Below are positions 1 through 9,138 of a stretch of 64,000 nucleotides of DNA, piece after piece; position 1 is the stretch's first letter, and the number at the start of each line of letters is the position of its first letter. The position numbers and the translations under genes are program-made. The stretch is from Rhizobium leguminosarum bv. trifolii WSM1325 (GTDB lineage Bacteria > Pseudomonadota > Alphaproteobacteria > Rhizobiales > Rhizobiaceae). A model generated the notes under the pieces. That model did not search any database and was not told where the DNA came from. It saw only the letters and a list, made by a program, of their open reading frames with translations. Where the stretch lies: contig CP001622.1 in assembly GCA_000023185.1 (NCBI GenBank), positions 1 to 64,000 on the forward strand. The letters run 5' to 3'.

Positions 1-54
1 TGATCGGGCGGCCGTTTTAGCGGATGCCGGCCGGTGGAATTGAAAGGCGGCATT

Positions 55-1605
55 ATGCAGATGAATACGATGACGACGAGCGGGCTCGACAATGGGGATG
101 CGGCACCGCAGGCGTTCGGCTCCATTCGCCTGGAAGCGGCGGAAGTAAAGGCGGATATGAAGCAGAACGTATTGTTTGAGCGCGTCACCGCGCGCTTGAA
201 GGCTCAGGTCGGTCAGGATGTCTACGCCAGCTGGTTCGCCCGGCTGAAGCTGCATTCGGTATCGAAGAGCGTCGTTCGCCTTTCGGTCCCCACGACCTTC
301 CTGAAGTCGTGGATCAACAATCGTTATCTCGATCTCATCACCGGTCTGTTCCAGGCCGAAGATCCGGAAATTCTGAAAATCGAAGTCCTGGTGCGTACGG
401 CGACGCGCCACGGCACGAAGGCGCTCGATGAGGCGGTCGCGCCGGAACCAGCCGCCCCTACGCAGATGCGCCGCCCGGCAAGCGCTCAGCCGGCCGGTCA
501 GGCCGTCCAGCAGGCGGTTTCGGCCGTTGCCGCCGCAAGGCCCGCAAGCTTCGGCTCGCCGCTCTTCGGTTCGCCGCTCGATAGCCGCTTTACCTTCGAC
601 ACCTTCGTCGAAGGCAGCTCGAACCGGGTAGCACTTGCGGCTGCAAAGACGATCGCGGAAGCCGGTCAGGGCGCCGTGCGCTTCAACCCGCTCTTCATCC
701 ATTCGACCGTCGGCCTCGGCAAGACCCACCTGCTGCAGGCTGTCGCCAATGCGGCAGTGCAGAACCCCAGGGCTCTGCGCGTCGTCTATCTGACGGCCGA
801 ATATTTCATGTGGCGTTTCGCCACCGCGATCCGCGACAATGATGCGCTGACGCTGAAGGATTCGCTGCGCAACATCGATCTCTTGATCATCGACGACATG
901 CAGTTCCTGCAGGGCAAGATGATCCAGCATGAATTCTGCCATCTCCTCAACATGCTTCTCGACAGCGCCAAGCAGGTCGTCGTTGCCGCCGACCGTGCGC
1001 CCTGGGAGCTGGAGTCGCTCGACCCCCGCGTTCGCTCGCGCCTCCAGGGCGGCGTCGCGATCGAATTCGACGCGCCGGATTACGAGATGCGTCTCGAAAT
1101 CCTCAAGCGTCGCCTTGCTGTCGCCCGGCTCGAAGATCCGTCGCTCGAAATTCCGGCCGAGTTGCTCCAGCATGTCGCTCGCAACGTCACGGCCAGCGGC
1201 CGCGAACTTGAAGGCGCTTTCAACCAGCTGGTCTTCCGCCGCTCCTTCGAGCCGAACCTGTCGATCGAACGCGTCGACGAACTGCTCGCCCATCTGGTCG
1301 GCTCCGGCGAACCCCGCCGTGTGCGCATCGAGGATATCCAGCGCATCGTTGCAAGACACTACAATGTCTCGCGCCAGGAACTGGTGTCGAACCGCCGCAC
1401 CCGCGTCATCGTCAAGCCGCGCCAGATCGCCATGTATCTGTCGAAGACGCTGACGCCACGCTCCTTCCCGGAGATCGGCCGCCGTTTCGGCGGGCGTGAT
1501 CACACGACCGTGCTGCACGCCGTGCGCAAGATCGAGGAACTAATTTCGGGAGACACCAAGCTTTCGCACGAAGTCGAGCTTCTGAAGCGCCTGATCAACG
1601 AATAG
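55..1605 (+). CDS. dnaA: Chromosomal replication initiator DnaA
   Basis: DnaA is the AAA+ initiator that binds DnaA boxes at oriC and opens the duplex. An N-terminal helicase-loading domain is followed by a Pro/Ala-rich linker. The ATPase core has a P-loop read as STVGLGKTH (about residues 217-225), where the usual first Gly is Ser. Walker B is LLIIDDMQF (about 276-284). The C-terminal DNA-binding domain carries the signature [12 protein letters not shown]. The ATG at 55 is chosen because AAAGG lies 8 nt upstream (516 aa). A GTG at 34 and an ATG at 157 (482 aa) are in frame and cannot be excluded. The promoter is outside the window. Confidence 0.97.
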   Translation: MQMNTMTTSGLDNGDAAPQAFGSIRLEAAEVKADMKQNVLFERVTARLKAQVGQDVYASWFARLKLHSVSKSVVRLSVPTTFLKSWINNRYLDLITGLFQAEDPEILKIEVLVRTATRHGTKALDEAVAPEPAAPTQMRRPASAQPAGQAVQQAVSAVAAARPASFGSPLFGSPLDSRFTFDTFVEGSSNRVALAAAKTIAEAGQGAVRFNPLFIHSTVGLGKTHLLQAVANAAVQNPRALRVVYLTAEYFMWRFATAIRDNDALTLKDSLRNIDLLIIDDMQFLQGKMIQHEFCHLLNMLLDSAKQVVVAADRAPWELESLDPRVRSRLQGGVAIEFDAPDYEMRLEILKRRLAVARLEDPSLEIPAELLQHVARNVTASGRELEGAFNQLVFRRSFEPNLSIERVDELLAHLVGSGEPRRVRIEDIQRIVARHYNVSRQELVSNRRTRVIVKPRQIAMYLSKTLTPRSFPEIGRRFGGRDHTTVLHAVRKIEELISGDTKLSHEVELLKRLINE

Positions 1606-1629
1606 TCGATAGGTTTTTCCGAAAAATCC

Positions 1630-1660
1630 ACGGCCGGAAGCGATTCCGGCCGTTTTGCTT
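1630..1660 (+). terminator. Rho-independent terminator after dnaA
   Basis: A perfect 10-bp stem (ACGGCCGGAA / TTCCGGCCGT) closes a GCGA tetraloop and is followed by TTTGCTTT. It lies 25 nt after the dnaA stop and should separate dnaA from the next gene. Confidence 0.85.
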
Positions 1661-1742
1661 TATAAGTTTTTTATTCTATACCTCCCGCGCATCACGTGCA
1701 TGTCAAAGACTGAAGCGCCAAAACGGCGCGTGGGAGGAATGA

Positions 1743-2825
1743 ATGAGTTTCGAAAAGATCGCCGTTCTCGGCCTGGGCAAGGTCGGACGGCTGGCGGCGA
1801 CGCTGTTGCATGAAGGCGGCTTCGAGGTCATCGGCGTCGATGCGCAATTGCCGCTGAGCGACGTCCCCTTCAAGTGCCGCATCGGCGATATCTCCGATCC
1901 TCAAGTGATCGGCGAACTGCTCTCGAATGTCGAGGCGGTGCTGTCCTGCCTGCCCTATCATTTGAATATCGAGCTGGCGCGCGCCGCCCATCTTGCCGGC
2001 ATTCATTATTTCGATCTGACCGAAGACGTTCCGACCACCAATTTCATCATCGAGCTGTCGAAGACAGCCCGCGGCCTGATGGCGCCGCAATGCGGCCTGG
2101 CGCCGGGTTTCGTCGGCATCATCGGTGCAAGCCTGGCCGACGGCTTCGATCGCTGCCGGTCGATCCGCATGCGCGTCGGCGCCCTGCCGCAGCATCCGAC
2201 CGGACTGCTCGGCTACGCCTTCAACTGGTCGCCCGAGGGCGTCGTCAACGAATATCTGAACGACTGCGAGGTCATCGAGGGCGGTGTGCGCAAGCTTGTC
2301 TCGCCGATGGAATGGCACGAGACCGTCTATGTCGGCGGCGTCAAGCTCGAAGCCTTCACGACGTCCGGCGGCCTTGGCACCATGTGTGACACCATGCTCG
2401 GCAAGATCGACAATCTCGATTACAAGACCATGCGTTATCCCGGCCATATGGAGCTGATGAATTTCTTCTTCCACGAGCTGTTGATGCGCGACAAGCGCAA
2501 GCTCGCCGGCGAGATCCTGACCAATGCCAAGCCGCCGGTTGAAGACGATGTTGTCTATGTCCATGTCGCCGCCGAAGGCACCGAGAATGGCAGCCTGCGC
2601 CGCAAGGAATTCGTGCGCGCCTATTACCCGATCGAGATTGCCGGCGCGCGCCGCACGGCGATCGCCTGGACGACGTCAGCCTCCGTCGTCGCCGTCATCG
2701 AGATGGTCCGCGACGGCCTGCTGCCGACGACCGGCTTCCTGCACCAGGAGCATATTCCGCTGGAGATGTTTTTGAAGACGCCGACCGGCAGCCTCTTCAA
2801 GGCGGGTGCGACCAGCCACGGCTAA
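1743..2825 (+). CDS. Saccharopine dehydrogenase-like oxidoreductase
   Basis: This is a 360-aa NAD(P)-dependent oxidoreductase of the saccharopine dehydrogenase family. The N-terminal Rossmann motif is VLGLGKVGRLAA (about residues 8-19), followed by the family-typical CLPYHLN and a C-terminal catalytic-type domain. Such proteins work in lysine catabolism or related amino-acid dehydrogenations; the substrate cannot be read from the sequence. GGAGG lies just before the ATG. The gene is monocistronic, between a terminator and a strong hairpin, and converges on hemW. Confidence 0.85.
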   Translation: MSFEKIAVLGLGKVGRLAATLLHEGGFEVIGVDAQLPLSDVPFKCRIGDISDPQVIGELLSNVEAVLSCLPYHLNIELARAAHLAGIHYFDLTEDVPTTNFIIELSKTARGLMAPQCGLAPGFVGIIGASLADGFDRCRSIRMRVGALPQHPTGLLGYAFNWSPEGVVNEYLNDCEVIEGGVRKLVSPMEWHETVYVGGVKLEAFTTSGGLGTMCDTMLGKIDNLDYKTMRYPGHMELMNFFFHELLMRDKRKLAGEILTNAKPPVEDDVVYVHVAAEGTENGSLRRKEFVRAYYPIEIAGARRTAIAWTTSASVVAVIEMVRDGLLPTTGFLHQEHIPLEMFLKTPTGSLFKAGATSHG

Positions 2826-2834
2826 GAAGCAGCC

Positions 2835-2871
2835 TTCGGTGCGGCGGCAATATCAATGCCGCCGCACCGAA
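2835..2871. terminator. 15-bp perfect hairpin between convergent genes
   Basis: The arms TTCGGTGCGGCGGCA and TGCCGCCGCACCGAA enclose a 7-nt loop. It lies between the convergent ends of the saccharopine dehydrogenase-like gene and hemW. Neither side has a clear T-tract, so it may block 3' decay or act as a weak bidirectional terminator. Confidence 0.55.
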
Positions 2872-2892
2872 AACCAATCCGTCGTATGGGTG

Positions 2893-4095
2893 TCAGCAAG
2901 CGAGATCGGCGACGACGGAATCGAGGATCAGCATGCCGGATGGCGTGCAGCGCAGCCGTGAATTGCCGATCCGCTCGATGAATTTGTGTTCGAGCAGGAA
3001 TTCCTCGCGTTTCGGGTCGAGATCGCGGCCGGAAAGTTGCTGCCAGCGGGCAAGATCGACGCCTTCCCTGAGCCGCAGCCCCATCAGCAGCAGCTCGTCG
3101 GACTGTTCCTCGAAGCCGAGCCGCTCCTCGTCGAGAATGCCGTGGCCGTCACGCTCGACCATGTCGAGCCAGGTTTCCGGCTTGCGCTCGGTCGCCGTCG
3201 CGAGCTTCTCGGGGCCACGCGTCAGCCGGCCATGGGCGCCCGGGCCGATGCCGGCATAATCACCATAACGCCAGTAGGTCAGGTTATGCCGGCTTTCAGC
3301 CCCCGGCCGGGCATGATTGGAAACCTCATAGGCCGGCATGCCCTCGCGCGCGGTGATCTCTTGCGTCGCCTCGTAGAGCACTGCCGATTGCTCGCCATCC
3401 GGCACGATCAGCTTGCCGGCCTTGTGCAGGCCGTAGAAGGGCGTGCCTTCCTCGATGGTCAGCTGATAAAGCGAAAGATGGTCGACCGCATAGGAGATCG
3501 CCTCCTTCAATTCCTTTTCCCATTCCTCGACGGTCTGGTCGGGCCGGGCATAGATCAGGTCGAAGGACATGCGCGGAAAGATATCGCGCGCCAGCCTTAT
3601 CGCCTTCAGCGCGTCGGCGACATCATGCAGCCGGCCGAGGAATTTCAGATCCCGGTCGTTCAGCGCCTGCACGCCGAGCGAGACGCGATTGACGCCGGCT
3701 GCCCGGTAGCCGCGGAAGCGTTCGGCCTCGACGCTCGAAGGATTGGCCTCCATGGTGATCTCGATGCCATCTGGCACATGCCAGTGCCGCGCAATGCCGT
3801 CGAGAATGGCGGAAACCGCTTCCGGCTTCATCAGCGAGGGCGTGCCGCCGCCGAGGAAGATGCTCGTCACCGTCTTCGGCCCACTCATCGCCCGGACCGC
3901 CGCCATCTCCGTCAGGAAGGCTGATGTAAAGCGCTCCTGATCCACCGGCTGGTGGCGCACATGGCTGTTGAAGTCGCAATAGGGACACTTCGCCGCGCAG
4001 AAGGGCCAGTGCACATAGACGCCGAAGCCCGGCTCGCCGGTATCGGGCAGCAGAGCCGCGTCGCGCGAGGTGCTTGGCGTGTCGAAATTGTCCAC
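2893..4095 (-). CDS. hemW: Heme chaperone HemW (radical SAM)
   Basis: HemW is a HemN-like radical SAM protein that acts as a heme chaperone rather than a coproporphyrinogen dehydrogenase. The motif CAAKCPYCDF near residue 33 supplies the CxxxCxxC ligands of the 4Fe-4S cluster. GGGTPS and the C-terminal HemN domain follow; 400 aa is usual. Translation probably starts at a GTG, with AAGG 7 nt upstream overlapping the stop codon of rdgB. It is the last gene of the leftward rph-VOC-rdgB-hemW operon. Confidence 0.92.
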   Translation of the reverse strand: MDNFDTPSTSRDAALLPDTGEPGFGVYVHWPFCAAKCPYCDFNSHVRHQPVDQERFTSAFLTEMAAVRAMSGPKTVTSIFLGGGTPSLMKPEAVSAILDGIARHWHVPDGIEITMEANPSSVEAERFRGYRAAGVNRVSLGVQALNDRDLKFLGRLHDVADALKAIRLARDIFPRMSFDLIYARPDQTVEEWEKELKEAISYAVDHLSLYQLTIEEGTPFYGLHKAGKLIVPDGEQSAVLYEATQEITAREGMPAYEVSNHARPGAESRHNLTYWRYGDYAGIGPGAHGRLTRGPEKLATATERKPETWLDMVERDGHGILDEERLGFEEQSDELLLMGLRLREGVDLARWQQLSGRDLDPKREEFLLEHKFIERIGNSRLRCTPSGMLILDSVVADLAC

Positions 4096-4104
4096 GAACA
4101 GACC

Positions 4105-4749
4105 TTATGCCTCCAGGCAGGTTTCAACAAAGAGTTTGAAGGCGCGGGCACGGTGCGACAGCGCTTGCGGCTTGCCGACGTTCCAGCCGTGTTTTTCCTC
4201 GCCGCTCATTTCGCCGAAGGTGATGTCGTAGCCCTCGGGCTGGAAGACCGGATCGTAACCGAAGCCCTGGGTGCCGCGCGGCGGCCAGACGACACTGCCT
4301 TCCACCTCGCCGCGAAACAGCTCTGTATGCCCGTCCGGCCAGGCAAGGCAGAGCACGCTGATGAAACGCGCCGTGCGCTGTTCCGGCTTTGTCGCGCCCG
4401 CATCCTGCAGCGCCTTTTCCACCTTGGCCATCGCCATGTCGAAATCGCGCGTGCCGTCGGCCTTCTCCGCCCAATTGGCGGTGTAGACACCGGGATCGCC
4501 GCCGAGTGCATCGACCACCAGCCCGGAATCGTCCGACAGCGCCGGCATGCCTGAGGCATTGGCCGAGGCGACTGCCTTGATCGTCGCATTCTCCTCGAAG
4601 CTCGTGCCGGTCTCATCCGGCTCGACGAAATTCAGCTCGGCGGCCGATTTGGCGGTGAAGCCGAGCGGCCCGATCAATTCCTGGATCTCGCGGATCTTGC
4701 CGGCATTGTGGCTGGCAACGACGATGGTCTTCGTTTCAAGCTTGCGCAT
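4105..4749 (-). CDS. rdgB: dITP/XTP pyrophosphatase (RdgB/HAM1 family)
   Basis: This enzyme hydrolyses non-canonical purine triphosphates (dITP, XTP) to monophosphates, keeping deaminated bases out of DNA and RNA. The N-terminal [10 protein letters not shown], central [15 protein letters not shown] and [10 protein letters not shown], and C-terminal SHRARA are HAM1 hallmarks. At 214 aa it has normal length. Its ATG directly abuts the stop of the upstream VOC gene, so the two are probably translationally coupled. Confidence 0.96.
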   Translation of the reverse strand: MRKLETKTIVVASHNAGKIREIQELIGPLGFTAKSAAELNFVEPDETGTSFEENATIKAVASANASGMPALSDDSGLVVDALGGDPGVYTANWAEKADGTRDFDMAMAKVEKALQDAGATKPEQRTARFISVLCLAWPDGHTELFRGEVEGSVVWPPRGTQGFGYDPVFQPEGYDITFGEMSGEEKHGWNVGKPQALSHRARAFKLFVETCLEA

Positions 4750-5175
4750 TCAGATGTCCTGTTCGATGCCCCAGATTTTAGCCTCCGCGCATTCCAGACT
4801 GTTACCGGCCGGATCGCGGAAATAGATCGAGCGGCCGCCCTTCGGCCAGCGCACTTCGGATTCGATCGCCACACCCGCCGCCGTCAGCCGCTCGGCCATG
4901 GCATCGATATTGCGGCCGGACACCCGGAAACAGGCGTGGCCCTGGCCGGTCGTGCCGTGCGGCGGTACCTGCAGTGCTTCAGGCGCTGGCGGTTTTACCG
5001 TTTCCTCGGGATTGAAGATCAGGAGAACGCCAGGCCCACAGCGGAAGAAGACATGCCGGTTGGCGGCGCGGGCGATCTTTTCAAGTCCGAGAACGTCTTC
5101 GTAGAACGTCTCGGCCTGGTCGAGATCCCGCGCATAGAGCGCCGTTTCCAACATGCCTTCCAGCATGGGGTTCAT
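4750..5175 (-). CDS. VOC/glyoxalase-fold protein
   Basis: A 141-aa single-domain vicinal-oxygen-chelate protein. The N-terminal half has [20 protein letters not shown], and the C-terminal half has the typical [11 protein letters not shown], where the Glu of NSLE is a usual metal ligand. It is probably a metal-dependent dioxygenase, isomerase or resistance-type protein of unknown substrate. The ATG at 5175 overlaps the rph stop by 4 nt (ATGA), and its own stop abuts the rdgB start, so it sits inside a tightly coupled operon. A longer in-frame reading upstream merely runs antiphase through rph. Confidence 0.85.
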   Translation of the reverse strand: MNPMLEGMLETALYARDLDQAETFYEDVLGLEKIARAANRHVFFRCGPGVLLIFNPEETVKPPAPEALQVPPHGTTGQGHACFRVSGRNIDAMAERLTAAGVAIESEVRWPKGGRSIYFRDPAGNSLECAEAKIWGIEQDI

Positions 5176-5891
5176 CCTTCGACGGCTTGCTTCTGCAGTG
5201 CCACGAGTTCGCCGATGCCGTTTCTGGCAAGCTGCATCAGCGAGGTGAATTCGCCCTCGCTGAACGGCGTGCCTTCGGCCGTGCCCTGGATCTCGACGAT
5301 CCCGCCGGTGCCCGTCATGACGAAGTTCGCATCGGTCTCGGCCGAGGAGTCTTCGATGTAATCGAGATCGATCACCGGCTGGCTGGCGAAGATGCCGCAG
5401 GAGATGGCGGCGACATGATCCTTCAGGACCCGTTCGACCTTGATCATGTTGCGGCTTTCCATCCATTTCAGGCAGTCGTAAAGCGCGATCCAGCCGCCGG
5501 TGATCGAGGCGGTCCGCGTGCCGCCATCGGCCTGGATGACGTCGCAATCCAGCGTGATCTGCCGTTCGCCGAGCGCCTGCAGGTCGACGACGGCGCGCAG
5601 CGACCGGCCGATCAGCCGCTGGATTTCCTGGGTGCGGCCGCCCTGCTTGCCGGCGGCAGCCTCGCGCTTCATGCGTTCGCCGGTTGCCCGCGGCAGCATG
5701 CCGTATTCGGCCGTGACCCAGCCCTTGCCGGTATTGCGCAGCCATGGCGGCGTCTTTTCTTCGAGACTCGCCGTGCAGAGCACATGCGTGTCGCCGAACT
5801 TCACCAGGCAGGAGCCTTCCGCATGCTTGGAAAAATTGCGCTCGAACGAGACCTTGCGCATCTGGTCGATTTTTCTGCCTGAAGGCCGCAT
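5172..5891 (-). CDS. rph: Ribonuclease PH
   Basis: RNase PH is a phosphorolytic 3'-5' exoribonuclease that trims tRNA 3' ends. The start [17 protein letters not shown], the phosphate-site region [20 protein letters not shown] and the distal [18 protein letters not shown] are family hallmarks. At 239 aa it is full length. It is the first gene of the leftward operon with the VOC gene, rdgB and hemW, and is divergent from hrcA across a 128-bp gap. Confidence 0.97.
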   Translation of the reverse strand: MRPSGRKIDQMRKVSFERNFSKHAEGSCLVKFGDTHVLCTASLEEKTPPWLRNTGKGWVTAEYGMLPRATGERMKREAAAGKQGGRTQEIQRLIGRSLRAVVDLQALGERQITLDCDVIQADGGTRTASITGGWIALYDCLKWMESRNMIKVERVLKDHVAAISCGIFASQPVIDLDYIEDSSAETDANFVMTGTGGIVEIQGTAEGTPFSEGEFTSLMQLARNGIGELVALQKQAVEG

Positions 5892-6019
5892 TCTTATCTC
5901 CTGGAGTTTATTTGACCGCTTCTACGATTGGCGGCGCTCATTTGCAAATTCCCTTTTGCCACGGGTCTTAGTTTGACTTACTTTTCGGGAAGTATCATCA
6001 GCACGGGTTCGAAAGCTTC

Positions 6020-7108
6020 ATGGGCATCAGGTCGACGTCGGTTTCGGATGCCGTAGCTGCGCTGGACGAGCGCTCCAGGGAAATTTTTCGTCGCATCGTC
6101 GAAGGTTATCTGGAAAGCGGCGAGCCGCTCGGTTCGCGCAACCTGTCCCGTATCCTGCCGATGTCGCTGTCGCCGGCCTCGGTGCGCAATGTCATGAGCG
6201 ATCTCGAAGAACTCGGCCTGATCTATTCGCCGCATGTCAGCGCCGGCCGGTTACCGACCCAGATCGGCCTGCGCTTCTTCGTCGACGCCTTCATGCAGGT
6301 CGGCGACCTCTCGGCCGAGGAACGCGCCAGCATCGACCGCCAGGTGCGGGCCGAAAGCGGCGGCAATCCCGTCGAATCGATGATGAACGAGGCAAGCCGC
6401 ATGTTGTCGGGCATTTCGCGCGGCGCCGGCCTGGTCATCACCTCGAAAAGCGATCCGGTGCTGAAACATGTCGAGTTCATCCGGCTCGAACCGACAAAGG
6501 CGCTGGCCGTGCTCGTCGGCGATCACGATCAGGTGGAAAACCGCATCATCGAGCTGCCGGCGGGCGTCACCTCCTCACAGCTGACCGAGGCGGCGAATTT
6601 CCTCAATGCCCATATGTCCGGCCAGACCCTGCCGGAGCTTCGCAAACAATTAAGCCGGCTGAAGGACGACGTCCGTCACGAGCTCGATGCCCTGTCGCGC
6701 GATCTGGTCGAGCGCGGCATTGCCGTCTGGGCCGGCAGCCCGGACGAGGGAAAACCGACGCAGCTGATCATCCGCGGCCGCGCCAACCTGCTCGAAGGCC
6801 TCGCCGGCGCCGAGGACCTCGACCGGCTGCGCCTGCTGTTCGACGATCTCGAGAAGAAGGACAGCCTGATCGAGATCCTCAATCTCGCCGAAAGCGGTTC
6901 GGGCGTCCGCATCTTCATCGGATCGGAAAACAAGCTCTTCTCGCTGTCCGGCTCGTCGCTCATCGTCGCGCCCTATCGTGACGATGACGATCGCATCGTC
7001 GGCGCTGTCGGCGTCATCGGCCCGACGCGGCTCAATTATTCCCGCATCGTGCCGATGGTGGACTATACAGCCCAGCTCGTCTCCCGCCTTTCGCGCAACC
7101 AGCTTTGA
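6020..7108 (+). CDS. hrcA: Heat-inducible transcription repressor HrcA
   Basis: HrcA represses chaperonin genes through the CIRCE operator, and its activity depends on GroEL. The N-terminal winged helix reads [21 protein letters not shown] and [17 protein letters not shown]; the C-terminal domain contains the family-typical [16 protein letters not shown]. At 362 aa it is full length. I see no CIRCE inverted repeat upstream, so autoregulation is not supported here. grpE follows after 111 bp with its own candidate heat-shock promoter. Confidence 0.96.
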   Translation: MGIRSTSVSDAVAALDERSREIFRRIVEGYLESGEPLGSRNLSRILPMSLSPASVRNVMSDLEELGLIYSPHVSAGRLPTQIGLRFFVDAFMQVGDLSAEERASIDRQVRAESGGNPVESMMNEASRMLSGISRGAGLVITSKSDPVLKHVEFIRLEPTKALAVLVGDHDQVENRIIELPAGVTSSQLTEAANFLNAHMSGQTLPELRKQLSRLKDDVRHELDALSRDLVERGIAVWAGSPDEGKPTQLIIRGRANLLEGLAGAEDLDRLRLLFDDLEKKDSLIEILNLAESGSGVRIFIGSENKLFSLSGSSLIVAPYRDDDDRIVGAVGVIGPTRLNYSRIVPMVDYTAQLVSRLSRNQL

Positions 7109-7156
7109 CGCCGCAACTGCCAAGCACGCGGAATTTTCGCTTCTTTGTCACGCAGA

Positions 7157-7185
7157 CTTGATTTTTTTCGGTCAAACCTCGATAT
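7157..7185 (+). promoter_or_regulatory. Candidate RpoH promoter for grpE
   Basis: CTTGAT, a 14-nt spacer and CCTCGATAT resemble the sigma-32 pattern CTTGAA-N13-17-CCCCATnT. The -10 match is imperfect. Position and gene function support it. Confidence 0.45.
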
Positions 7186-7219
7186 CGGGCGCATCTGAAG
7201 ACACCAACCGGAGACCGTC

Positions 7220-7852
7220 ATGACCGATGACACGACGAAAAACGGACCTGACGCAACTGCGGCGGATGCCGCAGCCGACGCTACCGCCTACGTCGAGAAC
7301 GAAACTGCGCAGGAAGAGGCCGCCCAGCCGGACGCGCTTGAGCTTCTGAAAGCCGAAAACGGCGAACTGCGCGACCGCTATCTGCGCCTTGCTGCCGAGA
7401 TGGACAATCTGCGCCGGCGCACCGAGCGCGAGGTGAAGGATGCCAAGTCCTATTCCGTCGCGGGCTTTGCACGCGACATGCTCGCCGTCTCGGACAATCT
7501 GCGCCGCGCGCTCGATGCCATCCCTCCGGAGACCAGGGCTGCGGCCGATGCCGGCCTGAGCACGCTGATCGAGGGTGTCGAGATGACCGAGCGCGCCATG
7601 CTGTCGGCTCTCGAGCGCCACGGCGTTCGCAAGCTGGAGCCGGTTGGCCAGAAGTTCGATCCGAATTTCCATCAGGCGATGTTCGAGGTACCGAACCCCG
7701 ACGTGCCGAACAACACGGTCGTCCAGGTCGTGCAGGCAGGCTTCTCCATCGGCGAGCGCGTGCTGCGCCCGGCCATGGTCGGTGTCGCCAAGGGCGGCCC
7801 GAAGCCGGCGGAAGCCGAAACCAACTCCGTCTTCGACGAGAAAGACGCCTGA
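7220..7852 (+). CDS. grpE: Nucleotide exchange factor GrpE
   Basis: GrpE releases ADP from DnaK. The protein (210 aa) has an acidic Ala-rich N-terminus, then a long coiled coil beginning [20 protein letters not shown]. The head domain contains [17 protein letters not shown] and [12 protein letters not shown], and the C-terminal beta part ends in [11 protein letters not shown]. It lies downstream of hrcA, a common heat-shock arrangement in this class. Confidence 0.97.
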   Translation: MTDDTTKNGPDATAADAAADATAYVENETAQEEAAQPDALELLKAENGELRDRYLRLAAEMDNLRRRTEREVKDAKSYSVAGFARDMLAVSDNLRRALDAIPPETRAAADAGLSTLIEGVEMTERAMLSALERHGVRKLEPVGQKFDPNFHQAMFEVPNPDVPNNTVVQVVQAGFSIGERVLRPAMVGVAKGGPKPAEAETNSVFDEKDA

Positions 7853-7865
7853 GAACACTTCCCTA

Positions 7866-7885
7866 GCGCGTCCCATGGGACGCGC
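7866..7885. repeat. 20-bp perfect palindrome
   Basis: GCGCGTCCCATGGGACGCGC is its own reverse complement. It lies in the 64-bp gap between the convergent grpE and nucleoside hydrolase genes. I recall similar sequences as dispersed rhizobial intergenic repeats. It could also act as a bidirectional terminator, although no T-tract follows. Confidence 0.6.
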
Positions 7886-7916
7886 GGCGCTCTGGCGGAG
7901 AAGGGGAACGAAAGAG

Positions 7917-8861
7917 TCAGATGCGGGCGAAGCGTTCGATCAGCAGATCGAAAAAGCCATCCGCATCGACATGGCGCATAACCTTGGCGTTGCGCTTGCG
8001 CTCGGTCACATGCCACCAGTCGACGACCGTCATGCCGACGGTGAGTTCGGACTGGACCTCGATCTCGACATTGCAGTCCCGGCCCTGGAAAAGCTCCGGC
8101 TTCAGCAGGTAGGCGACGACGGTCGGGTCGTGCAGCGGCCCGCCGTCGGAACCGTATTTCTCGATGTCGAAGCGTTCGAAGAATTCGAGCATCTCGACCA
8201 TGGCCTTTGCCGGCGCCGTGCCGATCTCGGCCATGCGTTTCACCCGGTCCTTGCGGGTCAGCAATTGATGCGTCACATCTAGCGGCATCATCACGATCGG
8301 AACGCCTGAGCGGAAGACGATATCGGCGGCTTCGGGGTCGACATAGATGTTGAATTCGGCCGCCGGCGTGATGTTGCCGCCCTCGAAGAAGCCGCCGCCC
8401 ATCATCACCAGTTCGCGGATGCGGGGGATGATGTCGGGCGCCTTCTGGAAGGCCATGCCGATATTGGTGAGCGGCCCGAGCGTGCACAGCGTCACCGTGC
8501 CTTCAGGCTCATGGCGCAACGTCTCGATGATGAAGTCGACGGCATGGCCAGGCTGCAGCGCCATCGTCGGCTCGTTCAGCTCCGGACCGTCGAGGCCGGT
8601 CTTGCCGTGCACATGTTCGGCCGTCACCAGCTTGCGGGCGATCGGTGCGTCGGCGCCGGCGAAAACCTTCGTCTCCGTCCGTTCGCAAAGCTCGCAGACG
8701 ATGCGCGCATTGCGGCTGGTGAGCGAAAGCGGCACGTTGCCGGCGACCGTCGTGATCCCCAGCACCTCCAGCTCATCGGGACTGCCGAAGGCCAGCATGA
8801 TGGCGGCCGCGTCGTCCTGGCCGGGATCCGTGTCGATGATGATCTTTCTTGCGCTTGCCAT
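7917..8861 (-). CDS. Inosine/uridine-preferring nucleoside hydrolase
   Basis: This enzyme cleaves the N-glycosidic bond of ribonucleosides for purine and pyrimidine salvage. The N-terminal DTDPGQDDA is the Asp-rich calcium-binding motif of the family. TLGPLTNIG, the EFNIYVDPEAA segment and the catalytic-region LHDPTVVAYLL follow. The ATG at 8861 is chosen (314 aa) because it puts the Asp motif at residue 10 as in relatives; an in-frame ATG at 8900 adds 13 residues with no better ribosome site. It is monocistronic and converges on grpE. Confidence 0.9.
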   Translation of the reverse strand: MASARKIIIDTDPGQDDAAAIMLAFGSPDELEVLGITTVAGNVPLSLTSRNARIVCELCERTETKVFAGADAPIARKLVTAEHVHGKTGLDGPELNEPTMALQPGHAVDFIIETLRHEPEGTVTLCTLGPLTNIGMAFQKAPDIIPRIRELVMMGGGFFEGGNITPAAEFNIYVDPEAADIVFRSGVPIVMMPLDVTHQLLTRKDRVKRMAEIGTAPAKAMVEMLEFFERFDIEKYGSDGGPLHDPTVVAYLLKPELFQGRDCNVEIEVQSELTVGMTVVDWWHVTERKRNAKVMRHVDADGFFDLLIERFARI

Positions 8862-9044
8862 TCCGATCGTTCCATCCTCGCACTGCGTGATATCGGGCAT
8901 GCACCGATTTCTTCACGTCCCGTCACAAATCAGCACAATCCGCGCGGGCATGTTTTGATGCGAGGCAGCAGGCGCTTTGTCAAGGAAAGAGCCTGACGTC
9001 AGCTTAAAATTGAGAAGGTGGCGCCGACACGTCGCGCCCCATGC

Positions 9045-9073
9045 CTTGCAGCGCCGGGCTCCTCTCCCCATAT
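9045..9073 (+). promoter_or_regulatory. RpoH (sigma-32)-type promoter of the small heat-shock gene
   Basis: CTTGCA at 9045-9050, a 15-nt spacer and CCCCATAT at 9066-9073 match the heat-shock consensus closely, with an exact CCCCATnT -10. Transcription would start near 9080, giving a leader of about 60 nt that carries the thermometer-like hairpins. Confidence 0.65.
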
Positions 9074-9075
9074 TA

Positions 9076-9138
9076 GCGGCATCCGGATGCTGCCGTTAAG
9101 GTCCGGGATGGTCGCTTGCATCAAGGACTTGAAAAGAG
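9076..9138 (+). promoter_or_regulatory. ROSE-like RNA thermometer
   Basis: Two hairpins precede the ATG. The first (9076-9093) pairs GCGGCAT with ATGCTGC around CCGG. The second places the anti-SD TCGCT (9112-9116) opposite the Shine-Dalgarno AGGA (9124-9127). The pairs are U-A, C-G, C-G and U-A with one G left bulged, extended by two pairs to a CAU loop. This matches the UYGCU/AGGA signature of ROSE elements that control rhizobial small heat-shock genes. It is a pairing by eye, not a covariance-model hit. Confidence 0.65.

Noticed and set aside
1..54. Origin of replication next to dnaA
   Set aside because: No DnaA-box cluster or AT-rich unwinding element is visible. In rhizobia oriC is usually near hemE rather than dnaA.
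5892..6019. CIRCE operator upstream of hrcA
   Set aside because: No TTAGCACTC-N9-GAGTGCTAA-type inverted repeat is present.
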